Positions 38,419 to 48,283 are shown, counted from the first letter of the stretch. The stretch: 64,000 nt of DNA from Planctomycetota bacterium (GCA_016209685.1 JACQVQ010000003.1:42853-106852); one strand, 5' to 3'. Notes: generated from the sequence alone by a model not told the origin. Translations and numbers: made by a program.

Positions 38419-40092
38419 TTACACAAACCTCACCCTCGGCTCCCCGTGACGGCGGAGCATCCTGACGGCCATCTCAAGGGCGTCAGGGCCGTCGTCGTGG
38501 GCGCCCTTCGGGAATTGAATAAGCTGGTCTATCAGGGCCTTCTGGCCCTGTACCTTATTGGCTCTGAACCAGAACGGTTCAGGGTTGGTACAGGGCTGGT
38601 CGTCTTTCCTGAAAAGGATACTACCGGATTCAACCAGTGGCGAAAGGCTCCCTACCCTTGCCACCTTGTCAGAGAAATTCCTTACGGGACGGATGGGTAT
38701 GAAGAGCCCTTGCTTACGAGACATCTCCTCAAGCATGTCCTTTAAGACCACCTGGAAGGCGTTGGTCTCAATGGCCAGGCACAAGAAATGCGGATTGCGG
38801 AGTTCGGAATTCGTAATTTTAACTCCGCACTCTGCACTCTGCATTCCGCATTGGGTAGACCACCTCTGGAAGTTCCTGACGGCGGCCTCCAGGGTCTCCC
38901 TGGGACTCCCACGTACAAGCTCCACCTCAAGTACATAAATCCTCCCCGCCTGCTGGCCCACCGTGACCAGGGCGGAGTAGTCGCCTGGATGGGAGTGCCC
39001 GCCTGAGGCGGACCACCGCCCGCCCCCGCCAAGGGCCGGGTCAAGGGCAGTAACTATGAGGAGTTCTCCCTTTAACTCCTCTGGACTGTAGTATCTTATC
39101 CACTCTGGCCTGAAGAGTTGCTCCTCAGGGCTTATGGGGTTATTCTGGTACTCGCACTCAAAGGCCAGTGTGCCTATGCCCTCCTTCTGGCCGTCCCCGT
39201 TCTTTATCAACAGTAGCCTCTCTCCGTCATAATAACCCGGCCACAGCGCCTCCCCCTCCGGAGAGAGGGCCTGGTAGCGACGCCCCCTCCAGGCCTTAAT
39301 AAGTAGAGAAAGCAGGCTGTCGTGGTGGAGGATAGTGCCGATGACAAAGACGTCCCCCGTGGGGCCAAGGAGGTTTAGTACCGAGCCAAAGAACCAGTTC
39401 TTCAACTTCTCCCGGTTCTGAGGGTTAAGTACCACCTCCTCATCCTCCAGGTCGTCGCAGATTATCAAATCCGGACGGCTCTCAAAGCTCCGCATGCCCC
39501 TCAGGGAGGAATCCACCCCACGGGCCGATACCCTTATGCCAGTAGAGGTGAGGATGTCACGGTCTGTCCATTTCTCCCTACCCACAAGCTCCCCAAAGTC
39601 CCGTCTGAGGAGGGCGTTCTCCTCTAGCTCCCTGGTAATGGAGGCCAGGAAGCCCTCGGCTATGGCGCTGGAACTGGATAGGAGGACGATGAAGCGTTTC
39701 CTCCGGGTGCAGATGGCCCAGAGGGGAAAGACCAGGCTCGTGAGGACGCTCTTACCGTGACCCCTTGGGGCGGCGATGGCCTCACGCTTGCCCTGCACCG
39801 TCCTGGTGCAGGGCTTGTTGGCCTCCTTTGAGGCCATAAGGTGGTATAACTCCTTGTGGAAAGGGGCGGCAGGGGCAGTGAGATAGTGTGAGAGGTAACG
39901 CCTTGCGAAGGTCTCGGGGTCATCCCCCGACTCCGTCTCCTTGAGTACATCCTTCAGGAGGGGTCGTGTCTTCGGCCGGCTCATCAAGGTCAATAATCTC
40001 TTTAAGGAGCGCTTTGACCTTCTGTCTCTCTTCTTCGTTAAAGTCTCCAAAGTTGGTTTCATTTTTGCCACGTAATTGTCCGAGGTAATCAA
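38419..40092 (-). CDS. terL: Phage terminase large subunit with several in-frame repeat insertions
   Basis: Walker A-like APRGHGKS, LIICDDLEDEE, VTALDPALGGG; insertions KPCTRTVQGK, RWSASGGH, NAECGVKITNSELRNPH, NPEPFWFRANKVQGQ. Confidence 0.88.
   Translation of the reverse strand: MITSDNYVAKMKPTLETLTKKRDRRSKRSLKRLLTLMSRPKTRPLLKDVLKETESGDDPETFARRYLSHYLTAPAAPFHKELYHLMASKEANKPCTRTVQGKREAIAAPRGHGKSVLTSLVFPLWAICTRRKRFIVLLSSSSAIAEGFLASITRELEENALLRRDFGELVGREKWTDRDILTSTGIRVSARGVDSSLRGMRSFESRPDLIICDDLEDEEVVLNPQNREKLKNWFFGSVLNLLGPTGDVFVIGTILHHDSLLSLLIKAWRGRRYQALSPEGEALWPGYYDGERLLLIKNGDGQKEGIGTLAFECEYQNNPISPEEQLFRPEWIRYYSPEELKGELLIVTALDPALGGGGRWSASGGHSHPGDYSALVTVGQQAGRIYVLEVELVRGSPRETLEAAVRNFQRWSTQCGMQSAECGVKITNSELRNPHFLCLAIETNAFQVVLKDMLEEMSRKQGLFIPIRPVRNFSDKVARVGSLSPLVESGSILFRKDDQPCTNPEPFWFRANKVQGQKALIDQLIQFPKGAHDDGPDALEMAVRMLRRHGEPRVRFV
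38543..38595. repeat. Nested palindromes inside terL
   Basis: GGCCCTGTACCTTATTGG[CTCTGAACCAGAACGGTTCAGGGTT]GGTACAGGGC. Confidence 0.85.
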
Positions 40093-40369
40093 AGAGGATT
40101 TTAATGGCCTGGACGTTACCCTCCTTGGCCTTCTCCGTGAGGGCCTGGAGGAGGCGGGGCATTTCCTCCATAATGCGGTCCTTACACGTCTCTTCCAGGG
40201 CCTCCTGGAAGCCCGGCAGTGACCTCCACCTGGACAGCAATTTGGGATTTACCTTGAGCTCCCGTGCAATCTCCTCCGGGCTGCTCCCGGAGGAAAGCAG
40301 TTGCAAGAAGCGTCTTTGTTTGGGTTTCCAAACGGTAGAGCCGCCGTGCCTGGAGGGTCTGGAATTCAT
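39920..40369 (-). CDS. Terminase small subunit-like HTH protein
   Basis: KQRRFLQLLSSGSSPEEIARELKVNPKLLSRWRSLPGFQEAL; start taken at internal Met. Confidence 0.7.
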   Translation of the reverse strand: MNSRPSRHGGSTVWKPKQRRFLQLLSSGSSPEEIARELKVNPKLLSRWRSLPGFQEALEETCKDRIMEEMPRLLQALTEKAKEGNVQAIKILFDYLGQLRGKNETNFGDFNEEERQKVKALLKEIIDLDEPAEDTTPPEGCTQGDGVGG

Positions 40370-40823
40370 AGAGAGGATAGCCCCACAAGAAAGGGGGCCA
40401 GGGCTGTCCGCCTTGGCGGATGTTCTATCGGCCTTTATTTTTTTTAGCCTGCCTCTTTGGGCACACGCCCTGGCCCACAAGTTTTTTGTAGTGCCAGCCC
40501 TGAACCAGAACGGTTCAGGGCCAGTGGAAATCTTTAAGTAGAAGTCTACCACATCTCCAGTGGATGTCAACTCATAGACGCCACAAGTTTCCACTCCGTT
40601 AAACAATAATTTCAAAAATCAGCTATCAGTAATCAGCAATCAGCTATCAGGAATCAGCAAGCTGACCGCTGTTTGTCATTTGGGCTTTGACATTTGGATT
40701 TTCCCCACTCCCTAGCCTTTGAGGTCTGTATTGACATGCCCACAGCCGCATGTATACTGGAGAAAATATTAAGGATAATTAAAAGGCCTATCTAGGCCAT
40801 AACGAAGGAAAGGATTAGGGCGT

Positions 40824-41657
40824 ATGTGGAGAGTGGTAGTATATCTTATTTTAATGTTTGCCCTGGCCAATCTGCACCAGGCACGACTGGTCTTGTCCTT
40901 ACTGCCAGTTGTAGGGGCAGTTGCAGGGGAGGATAAACCCCAGGCAGAAAAAGGGGCGGCAGAGAAGGCCAGCCCTGAAGGCAGTGAAGTATCCGCTCCC
41001 GAAGAAAAGACCTCTGATAAGGATAAAAAGCCTGTCCTGAGTCCACCCGAGGTGCGTGGAGAGGGCGCCAGGGATTTCCTCAAGCTGGCCGAGCCCAGGC
41101 CCTTGACAGAAAAACAGCCTCAAAAGAAGGGCCAGTGGGGAGGCTACTGGGGGGCCGTCTACAGGAGGTCCCTGGATGAAGAACCCGAGGTGGGCGAACG
41201 GGAGAGTGAACCTGATAGCAGTGCGTCCGCCTCGGACAGATTACAGTCCCACCCTGGTGAACCAAAACGGACACCCCTCCCGGAAAAACCCGCCTCCCTT
41301 GCAGAGTATAAGGAGGTGGACTTTGCCAGGTTTGCCTCAGGCTCCTACGCCTCGGACTACGGGGACAAATACGTGAAGCTCCGTTGCCGCTTCGCCAGCC
41401 TCGCACCGGAGGGGATGCGGCTACAGGACTTCCCCCCTCCAGGGTATCTTAATTTTATTGTGGTAGGTACTGGAAGTTCCATGGAAAACCTCACCGTAGT
41501 AGCCAGTATGGGTAAGTCTGCCTCTGGAGGGGCAGGGCCAGGTGATAGGATGTTCCGAATAGAGTCGGGCAGGGAGATAACCCTTTACGGCCGTGCCCAC
41601 CGCCTGGGCCTGAGCGGGCTGACGCTGGTGGTGGACGAGATAGAGACCCGTAAGTAG
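40824..41657 (+). CDS. Hypothetical secreted protein
   Basis: Signal-like N-terminus MWRVVVYLILMFALAN; no family recognised. Confidence 0.5.
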   Translation: MWRVVVYLILMFALANLHQARLVLSLLPVVGAVAGEDKPQAEKGAAEKASPEGSEVSAPEEKTSDKDKKPVLSPPEVRGEGARDFLKLAEPRPLTEKQPQKKGQWGGYWGAVYRRSLDEEPEVGERESEPDSSASASDRLQSHPGEPKRTPLPEKPASLAEYKEVDFARFASGSYASDYGDKYVKLRCRFASLAPEGMRLQDFPPPGYLNFIVVGTGSSMENLTVVASMGKSASGGAGPGDRMFRIESGREITLYGRAHRLGLSGLTLVVDEIETRK

Positions 41658-41953
41658 GGTTGGGGGGCATCCGCCTCAGGCGGACAACCCTATAGGGGGC
41701 ATGCCCTGCACCACAGGGGTGCAGGACAGGCTCAGACATGCCCCCCTTAGCCCGCGAATAACACACCCCAACCCCTCTCCCCCCTAATAAGGGGGGTAGG
41801 GAGGTGTTAGAGGGGAGAGGGGTGGAAGTAGCCGCAGGCCGTGCCTGAGGCAGGGTTGGGGACAGAGCCCCAACCCTATAGCCCTATAGCCCAGGTGCTC
41901 CGTCACCTGGGATGCCTTTCTGAGCATAGTGAATGAAAGGAGGGTTTGAATGT

Positions 41954-42523
41954 ATGAGTAGGGTGCTAGTATATCTTGTTTTAATGTTGGTCGTATCCCT
42001 CCCGTCAATTGCAGGAGAGGACTACCTTGAACAAGGCGATGTACTCTTTGAGCAGGGCAGGTACGAAGAGGCCATTACCTGCTATGACAAGGCCCTGAAG
42101 CTTGACCCGAAGTACGCCCTGGCATGGTACAAGAAGGGCGTGGCCCGGAGCTTTCTGGGCAGGTACGAGGAGGCTATCACCTGCCTTGACAAGGCCCTTG
42201 AGCTTGACCCGAAGTACGCCGAGGCATGGTACCTCAAGGCCATAGCCCTGGGCAATCTGGGCTGGCACGAGGAGGCCATTAAGTCCTACGAAAAGGTCAT
42301 TGAGCTTGACCCGAAGTACACCCGGGCATGGGGATACAAGGGCGTGTCCCTGGGCAAGCTGGGCAGGCACGAGGAGGCCATTACCTGCTATGACAAGGTA
42401 CTGGAAATTAACCCAAAGTCAGCCGGGATATGGAAAGGCAAGGGCGCGGCCCTGGACAAGCTGGGCAGGCATAAAGAGGCCCAAACCTGCTTTGACAAGG
42501 TACAAGAGCTTCTTGGGCTATAA
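41954..42523 (+). CDS. TPR-repeat secreted protein
   Basis: Repeated GRYEEAITCYDKALKLDPKYALAWYKKGVA units. Confidence 0.85.
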   Translation: MSRVLVYLVLMLVVSLPSIAGEDYLEQGDVLFEQGRYEEAITCYDKALKLDPKYALAWYKKGVARSFLGRYEEAITCLDKALELDPKYAEAWYLKAIALGNLGWHEEAIKSYEKVIELDPKYTRAWGYKGVSLGKLGRHEEAITCYDKVLEINPKSAGIWKGKGAALDKLGRHKEAQTCFDKVQELLGL

Positions 42524-42648
42524 GTCAGCCCCCCGTTGAGGCGGGTCAGGAATCAGTAATCAGCTATCGGCTATCGGCAATCAGCTATCAGGAATTTTTG
42601 TAGGGGCGGGGTAACCCCGCCCCTACTGACTGCTTATTATCACGCAGG

Positions 42649-43176
42649 CTAAAGCCTGCGGCTACTGTCCACTGTCTTTATTATTGCCTTTAAGAAGTCA
42701 GGGAGGTCTGAGGGGCATCGGGAGCTTATCATGTTACCGTCCACCACCACCGTCTTATCCTCATACAAGGCCCCGGCATTCTGGAGGTCGTCCTTTATGG
42801 CAAAGAAGCAGGTCATTTTCTTACCTTTCACTATTCCTGCCGAGATGGGTACCCAGGCCCCATGGCAGATAGGCGCCACCACCCTGCCTGCCTCTCCCAT
42901 TGCCCTTACCAGCTTCAACACTGCAGGGTAACGCCTGAGCTTATCGGGGGCGTAACCGCCGGGGATGACCACCCCATCAAAGCCCTTCCAGTCCACATCC
43001 TCCACCCTGCAGTCCGCCTCCATAGGGTAACCCTTCTTGCCGTGATAAACCCTCTTTTCCGGACCAGCCACTACCACCTCCATCCCTTCCTCAAGCAGAC
43101 GGAGCTTAGGGTACCACCCTTCAAGGTCCTCATACTCGTCCTCTATCAGTATCAATACCTTTTTCCCTTTTCCCAT
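42649..43176 (-). CDS. PfpI/DJ-1-type protein
   Basis: FDGVVIPGGYAPDKLRRYPAVLKLV...VAPICHGAWVPISAGIVKGKKMT. Confidence 0.88.
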   Translation of the reverse strand: MGKGKKVLILIEDEYEDLEGWYPKLRLLEEGMEVVVAGPEKRVYHGKKGYPMEADCRVEDVDWKGFDGVVIPGGYAPDKLRRYPAVLKLVRAMGEAGRVVAPICHGAWVPISAGIVKGKKMTCFFAIKDDLQNAGALYEDKTVVVDGNMISSRCPSDLPDFLKAIIKTVDSSRRL

Positions 43177-43219
43177 AACACGGCCTGATTATCATATAAA
43201 GGGTAACTTTGTCAATCCC

Positions 43220-43414
43220 TCACTCCAGCTTCTCCTCCCACCTGTTCCTCTTGAGTCTCTCTACGAGGGCCTTGATGTCCTCCTCCGGCCAGCGGAGGTA
43301 GAGACCATATTTTATGGGGGCAGGGAACTTGCCCTTTTCCACCCAGTTCCTGATGGTGTAACGGCTGACGCCAAAGAGCTCACAGACCTCCTTTACCTTT
43401 AAAAAACGTGTCAT
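43220..43414 (-). CDS. Excisionase/AlpA-like HTH protein
   Basis: LKVKEVCELFGVSRYTIRNWVEKGKFPAPIKYG. Confidence 0.75.
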   Translation of the reverse strand: MTRFLKVKEVCELFGVSRYTIRNWVEKGKFPAPIKYGLYLRWPEEDIKALVERLKRNRWEEKLE

Positions 43415-43435
43415 CTCATCTCCTCCTTTGCTAGT

Positions 43436-43463
43436 GTAGGGGCACGTTGCAACGTGCCCCTAC
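43436..43463. repeat. Palindrome GTAGGGGCACGTTGCAACGTGCCCCTAC
   Basis: Identical to 10003-10030. Confidence 0.9.
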
Positions 43464-43538
43464 TACCACCCGGCGGACGTGTCCGCCTCAGGCGGACTGA
43501 TTGCTGTCTGCTGACTACTGACTGCTGACTACTGTCTA

Positions 43539-43730
43539 TTACCGCCGCCTACCCATTAACAGATACAATAGACTCCCCTCCAGCTCCAGTATCTCCTCCA
43601 GACACCCATCGTCATGGGCGATGATGTCATCCACCAGGGCTTCTCTTGAACCGTACTGCTCCCCCCTGAGGACATAGAGTTCCTCTAGCGACTTGTGCAT
43701 CAATACCTCTTTTAGTTGCTGATAATCCAT
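43539..43730 (-). CDS. Small hypothetical protein
   Basis: 63 aa ORF beside divergent repressor. Confidence 0.4.
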   Translation of the reverse strand: MDYQQLKEVLMHKSLEELYVLRGEQYGSREALVDDIIAHDDGCLEEILELEGSLLYLLMGRRR

Positions 43731-43889
43731 TCCTTCACGCTCAGTCTTCAGGTAGGGGCGACTCGCCTAAGGCTGACAGTCGCCCCCACAGTATTGCCAA
43801 ACCCCCAGCTTGGCTATTGACTATTTGCAAGAAATTGGGTAAAGTAAGCACATAAATGCCTAATACAACTTAGATACCCACAACCCTGT

Positions 43890-43980
43890 TGGCCAAAATA
43901 TACATTTTTGGCTAAAATAGCAAAAATAGGCTATTTTGTCAAGGGTAATTAATAAGTTTTTGCCATATTTGACCATATAG
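43890..43980. promoter_or_regulatory. Possible operator region of the S24-type repressor
   Basis: AT-rich; GGCTAAAATAGCAAAAATAGGCTATTTTG dyad between divergent genes. Confidence 0.5.
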
Positions 43981-43986
43981 ACAACC

Positions 43987-44826
43987 GTGAAGGCAGATAA
44001 AAAACTTAGACATCTCCGGGCTGAGAAGGGATGGACCAAGTCTGAAGTGGCCAGGGTCGCCGGGATACCTATCTCCAGTTACAGGAACTACGAGAAGGAG
44101 AACCTAAAAGAGCTGCCTGGAAAGGCAGCCCTGAGCCTGGCAAGGGCCTACGGTGTTACGGTAGAATATCTCCTGAACGACAGCAAGGACTTTCCACCCG
44201 ACCCAGGGGACAGGGTGACCAAGGAGGGGGTATCAGGTAATCTGCCTAAGGTCCGCCATGGCGAATTCCTTGGGGGTCTGCCTAAAGAGGAGGCCGTAGG
44301 TAAGACAGGTGCTACTGCACAGACAGCCGGCGGCAGGACTACCCAAACGAGGCTTCCAGGGTTCATCGCTCCGCTACAAAACATCCCTGTCGTAGGCTAT
44401 GTGGCGGCAGGGGAGACGGAGATTGCCTACGACGATGCTGGTCTGCCCGTGGGCGGGTCAATAGACGAACCCCTGGAGAGGCTCCCTGATGTCACTGATG
44501 AGCATGCCTACGGGCTCACCGTGAGTGGCAACAGTATGTTGCCGGGCTACCCCAGGGGGACAAAGGTCATAGTCTGCCCTTCTGAGAAGGTAAGGTCGGG
44601 GGACCTGGTCATCTGCCGCCTCCGCAGCACTGGTAAGGTCTATATCAAGGAGATAGCCTTTGTAGGGAGTCCGTCTAAGCCTGCACTTGAGCGGAGCGAA
44701 GGGGCGTATGCCACCTCTGGCATGGTAGTCCTCAAGTCTCACAACATGACGGCCCACGAACCCATGGTGGTGCCAAGGGAGGACATACTATTCTGCCACA
44801 AGGTGGTCTGGACGAAGAGGCCGTAG
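43987..44826 (+). CDS. XRE-S24 (LexA/CI-like) phage-type repressor
   Basis: N-terminal HTH KLRHLRAEKGWTKSEVARVAGIPISSYRNYEKEN; VSGNSMLPGYPRGTKVIV and VYIKEI peptidase S24 motifs; GTG start. Confidence 0.85.
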   Translation: MKADKKLRHLRAEKGWTKSEVARVAGIPISSYRNYEKENLKELPGKAALSLARAYGVTVEYLLNDSKDFPPDPGDRVTKEGVSGNLPKVRHGEFLGGLPKEEAVGKTGATAQTAGGRTTQTRLPGFIAPLQNIPVVGYVAAGETEIAYDDAGLPVGGSIDEPLERLPDVTDEHAYGLTVSGNSMLPGYPRGTKVIVCPSEKVRSGDLVICRLRSTGKVYIKEIAFVGSPSKPALERSEGAYATSGMVVLKSHNMTAHEPMVVPREDILFCHKVVWTKRP

Positions 44827-44982
44827 ACAGCAGACAGCAGTCAGTAGTCAGGGGTCAGCAGATCATGAAAATTGCGAATTTCTAAATTCTAAATCCGCAA
44901 TCCGAAATTCTATTTACTGATAGCTGATTGCTAATTTGCTGATTACTGATAGCTGTCTACTGTCTACTTTTTAGAGAAGGTT

Positions 44983-45552
44983 ATGGACAGACAGAGGAAA
45001 TTATTATTGGGGGTACTAGCCGTCTTGTTCGTCATTGTGGTGATAGTCAACTACCGCAACCTGAAAGGAAGCCCCCCAGTGACGAGGGAGGTTGCAGCAC
45101 CAGCAAGAGAGAGGGGTGGTGGTAGGGCCGCCGCCCGTCCCAAGGACAAAGAGGAGAAGGGGGCACCAGAAGCCCCAGTGGTTACCCTGGCAAAGTTTGA
45201 ACCCATCCCTATGGATACCGGCTTGTTAGAGAGTCAACAGGACAAAGGGCAGTGGGGCAGAGAGCCATTCCTTACCCCTGAGGAAATCCACCCAGTGGTT
45301 ATAGAAGAGGGTCCCCCGGAGATAGAAGGGCCTTTGCCCACCGTCAGCTCAATCCTCATAGATAGCAACGGGCAGAAGGCGGCTATCATCAATGGTCAGT
45401 GGTACAGTGAGGGGGCAGCAATCTTGGGGACAGAGTACCGAGTGGCTACCATAACTCCTGAGGGGGTACTGCTAGAAAAGGCAGATAAGCAGAGGATGAA
45501 ACAGTTGAGGCCAAACCCCGTGGAGGGCAAGATTAGGTCAAGGGAGAAGTAG
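44983..45552 (+). CDS. GspB/MshK-like membrane-anchored protein
   Basis: N-terminal TM; ILIDSNGQKAAIINGQWYSEGAAILGTEYRVATITPEGVLLE. Confidence 0.5.
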   Translation: MDRQRKLLLGVLAVLFVIVVIVNYRNLKGSPPVTREVAAPARERGGGRAAARPKDKEEKGAPEAPVVTLAKFEPIPMDTGLLESQQDKGQWGREPFLTPEEIHPVVIEEGPPEIEGPLPTVSSILIDSNGQKAAIINGQWYSEGAAILGTEYRVATITPEGVLLEKADKQRMKQLRPNPVEGKIRSREK

Positions 45553-45627
45553 GTAGACAGTAGTCAGCAATCAGCGTTCAGCATTCTATTGACTGCTGAC
45601 TGCTGTCTACTGTATGCTGTATGCTGT

Positions 45628-46752
45628 CTACTTGTTAGCGGGGGTGGGTATGGCAGGCTCAATCTCTTCCACATAGACATCGGCCACCTCGGTACCGTCT
45701 ACCTCCTTTCTCATCAGGAGATATAGCACCGTCTGGGCCGAGCCTACGTAGGCGGCGGCTATAGACCAGACCACCAGTTTTAACAACAGGAGATAGACCA
45801 GGAGGCCTATGGTGGTGAGGGTCATGGTGGTGGATTGTAGGCCGGAGAAGGCCATCTTTATCTGCATGGGGAGGCTGTAATTGGCAGACAGCCCTGTGGG
45901 TTGTACTACCCCATTTATAGCGACCACAATGGTCTGAAACTTCTGTCCCATGCCGAGTCCCACTGTGGCAAAGCTGGTCTGTACCAGGAGGTTGGCGGCC
46001 GTGGAGGCGATGGCCAGGGCGAACACCCCAAAGACCGCGGCTGAGGCAAGGTAGGTAAAATATTTAAGAGGCTGGGATAATACATAGGAATAGGCCCGGC
46101 TCATGGAGTCAAAGGCGTCGGAACCGTCGGCACTTATGGTAGGAATCATAAGCCAGCAGCCTATTACGCCGATAATTACCACAAACAGGGTCAAGAAACT
46201 AAACATCAGTATGATGGGGAAGCCTAGGACCACGAGGATTTCCAGGAACTTTATCTTTCCCAGGAGCCCGGCAATCCCGTTAAGCAGGACAAAGAAGAGG
46301 GCGCCGAGTGTAGGGGCTACGGGGGCCCAGTAGTAGGACCAGAATTTTGAGGTTGAGTATCTGAGAGAATCTCCATACCCGATACCGCTCCCCCTGGCAT
46401 AATCCAGAGAGGCTACCCTGGTTATGGCACCACCGGCTAGTGACCAGATGGCCAGGAGACCAAAGAGCATGAAGGCCAGGGGCAGGTAAGCCCTCCAATC
46501 CCCTGAGGTAAAGGCCGTAGTAAAGGCATTGAGGAACCAGCAGGCCGCTACCGTGGGGGGTTGGAGAAGGGTAACCAAAAAGGTAGAAGGACCCGTACTG
46601 ATAAATCCTACCACGGAGAATACCCAGAGGACCCCAGATACCCACAGGAGGGTCATCACCATCCCCAGGAACCCAAGTAGCACCCTCTTAATATCAAAGG
46701 CGCCCCAGAAGGCGTAGTACATGTCCTGCCAGTTTTCTTTCCTCTCCGCCAT
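45628..46752 (-). CDS. Multi-TM hypothetical membrane protein
   Basis: 374 aa with many hydrophobic segments. Confidence 0.6.
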   Translation of the reverse strand: MAERKENWQDMYYAFWGAFDIKRVLLGFLGMVMTLLWVSGVLWVFSVVGFISTGPSTFLVTLLQPPTVAACWFLNAFTTAFTSGDWRAYLPLAFMLFGLLAIWSLAGGAITRVASLDYARGSGIGYGDSLRYSTSKFWSYYWAPVAPTLGALFFVLLNGIAGLLGKIKFLEILVVLGFPIILMFSFLTLFVVIIGVIGCWLMIPTISADGSDAFDSMSRAYSYVLSQPLKYFTYLASAAVFGVFALAIASTAANLLVQTSFATVGLGMGQKFQTIVVAINGVVQPTGLSANYSLPMQIKMAFSGLQSTTMTLTTIGLLVYLLLLKLVVWSIAAAYVGSAQTVLYLLMRKEVDGTEVADVYVEEIEPAIPTPANK

Positions 46753-46935
46753 CCGTTTCTCCTGTTTATTGGTCTACTGAAGGTGGCTAAAAATTTAGCA
46801 GAAACGGGAGGAATGTCAAGGACTTTCCGAAGGCAGGGGGTAGGGGTTAGGGAGTAGGGAGTAGCAAGATTTTATCCTGCTACTACCTAGTTCTGGCCAT
46901 TGATTTTCCCGTTCTCCCTGCTAATATGGGCAGAG

Positions 46936-47607
46936 ATGAAGACATCAGATACCCTCATGAAGATATACCGCGAGCTATTCAAGGCCTTTGGTCCCCAGGG
47001 CTGGTGGCCGGGGGATGGGCCGTTTGAGGTGCTGGTGGGGGCGGTGCTTACACAGAACACCAACTGGGGCAACGTAGAGAGGGCAATAAAGAATCTCAAG
47101 TCGGCAGGAAAGCTAAGTCCAGAGGGCCTACATAAAACTAAACTACCCGAACTGGCCCAACTTATCCGCCCCGCCGGCTACTTCAACGTCAAAGCAAAAC
47201 GGCTGAAGAACCTCATTGGCTGGTTCTTTGAAAACTATAATGGTAGCCTGAAGGAGATGTTCTCTGAGAAATTGGATCCCCTTCGGGAAGGACTCCTCTC
47301 TGTCAAGGGCATAGGCAGGGAGACGGCGGACTCTATCCTCCTCTATGCCGGGGATACGCCCTCCTTTGTAGTGGATGCCTACACCTACCGTGTACTCTCC
47401 CGACACCTCCTCATCCCAGAGGATAGTACGTATGAGGAGATAAAGTCCTTCTTTGAGGACAATTTGCCCAGAGACGTACAGCTTTACAATGAATACCACG
47501 CCCTCCTGGTGAAGGTGGGCAAAGACTACTGCAAGCCCAGGAACCCCAGGTGCAGGGAGTGTCCCCTGGGGGAGTTGCTGGGGGTGCCGTCCCTAACAGC
47601 TATCTGA
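46936..47607 (+). CDS. Endonuclease III-like HhH-GPD protein
   Basis: VLVGAVLTQNTNWGNVERAIKNL, LLSVKGIGRETADSILLYAGDTPSFVVDAYTYRV, CKPRNPRCRECPL. Confidence 0.85.
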   Translation: MKTSDTLMKIYRELFKAFGPQGWWPGDGPFEVLVGAVLTQNTNWGNVERAIKNLKSAGKLSPEGLHKTKLPELAQLIRPAGYFNVKAKRLKNLIGWFFENYNGSLKEMFSEKLDPLREGLLSVKGIGRETADSILLYAGDTPSFVVDAYTYRVLSRHLLIPEDSTYEEIKSFFEDNLPRDVQLYNEYHALLVKVGKDYCKPRNPRCRECPLGELLGVPSLTAI

Positions 47608-47632
47608 CATCGTACTGGAAAGGAGGTAGCAA

Positions 47633-48283
47633 ATGGGCCACCAAATCAAACCTCGCATCGGCATCTATGTGTTTAACGGAGCCGAAATCGTGGACTGGGC
47701 GGCGCCTTTTGGTGTGATGGCCGTCGCCAGGCGGCTAGACCCCGAGATTGATGTCTTCCTGATTAGCGATTCAGGCACGCCGGTAGTAGCAACCGGCAAC
47801 ATGTTGGTAACGCCTCGCTACTCCCTGGACCATCGGTCCGCCATGACTGCCTTCGTTGTACCCGGCGGCATCGGCACACGCACCGAGATTCACAACCACC
47901 GCCTGCTCAGGTTTGTGCGTGAACTACCCGAAACAACATTGTTATGTTCAGTCTGCACAGGCTCATGGGTTTACGGGGTGATTGGGCTACTTGATGGGCT
48001 ACCGGCAACCTCCCGAAAAGAGGCAGACCCAAGCGAACCAATGACACCGCTAGAGCGGCTTAAGGTCTACGCCCCCAAAGTTGAAATTAACCGTGCCCGA
48101 GTGGTGGACGTCGGCCGAATAATCACCGCTGGAGGTATTAGTAGCGGCATGGAACTTGGCTTATATCTGCTAGAACGTCACGGCTACGAGGAGAAATTCG
48201 TAAATGAAGTCGCACGCATCATGGAGTACCAGCGCCAGTGGGAATTGATGCGCAGTGACCGACTGGTAGTAAAGCGAACATGA
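47633..48283 (+). CDS. DJ-1/PfpI-family GATase1-like protein
   Basis: GIYVFNGAEIVDWAAPFGVMAVA, FVVPGGIGTRTEIHN, TLLCSVCTGSWVYGVIGLLDG. Confidence 0.85.
   Translation: MGHQIKPRIGIYVFNGAEIVDWAAPFGVMAVARRLDPEIDVFLISDSGTPVVATGNMLVTPRYSLDHRSAMTAFVVPGGIGTRTEIHNHRLLRFVRELPETTLLCSVCTGSWVYGVIGLLDGLPATSRKEADPSEPMTPLERLKVYAPKVEINRARVVDVGRIITAGGISSGMELGLYLLERHGYEEKFVNEVARIMEYQRQWELMRSDRLVVKRT

Noticed and set aside
40619-40665. TCAGTAATCAGCAATCAGC and CTGCTTACTGCCTACTGC simple repeats as functional sites
   Set aside because: Degenerate low-complexity intergenic repeats found at many places (1205-1285, 29915-29975, 42548-42595, 44826-44960, 45550-45630); no specific function can be supported.
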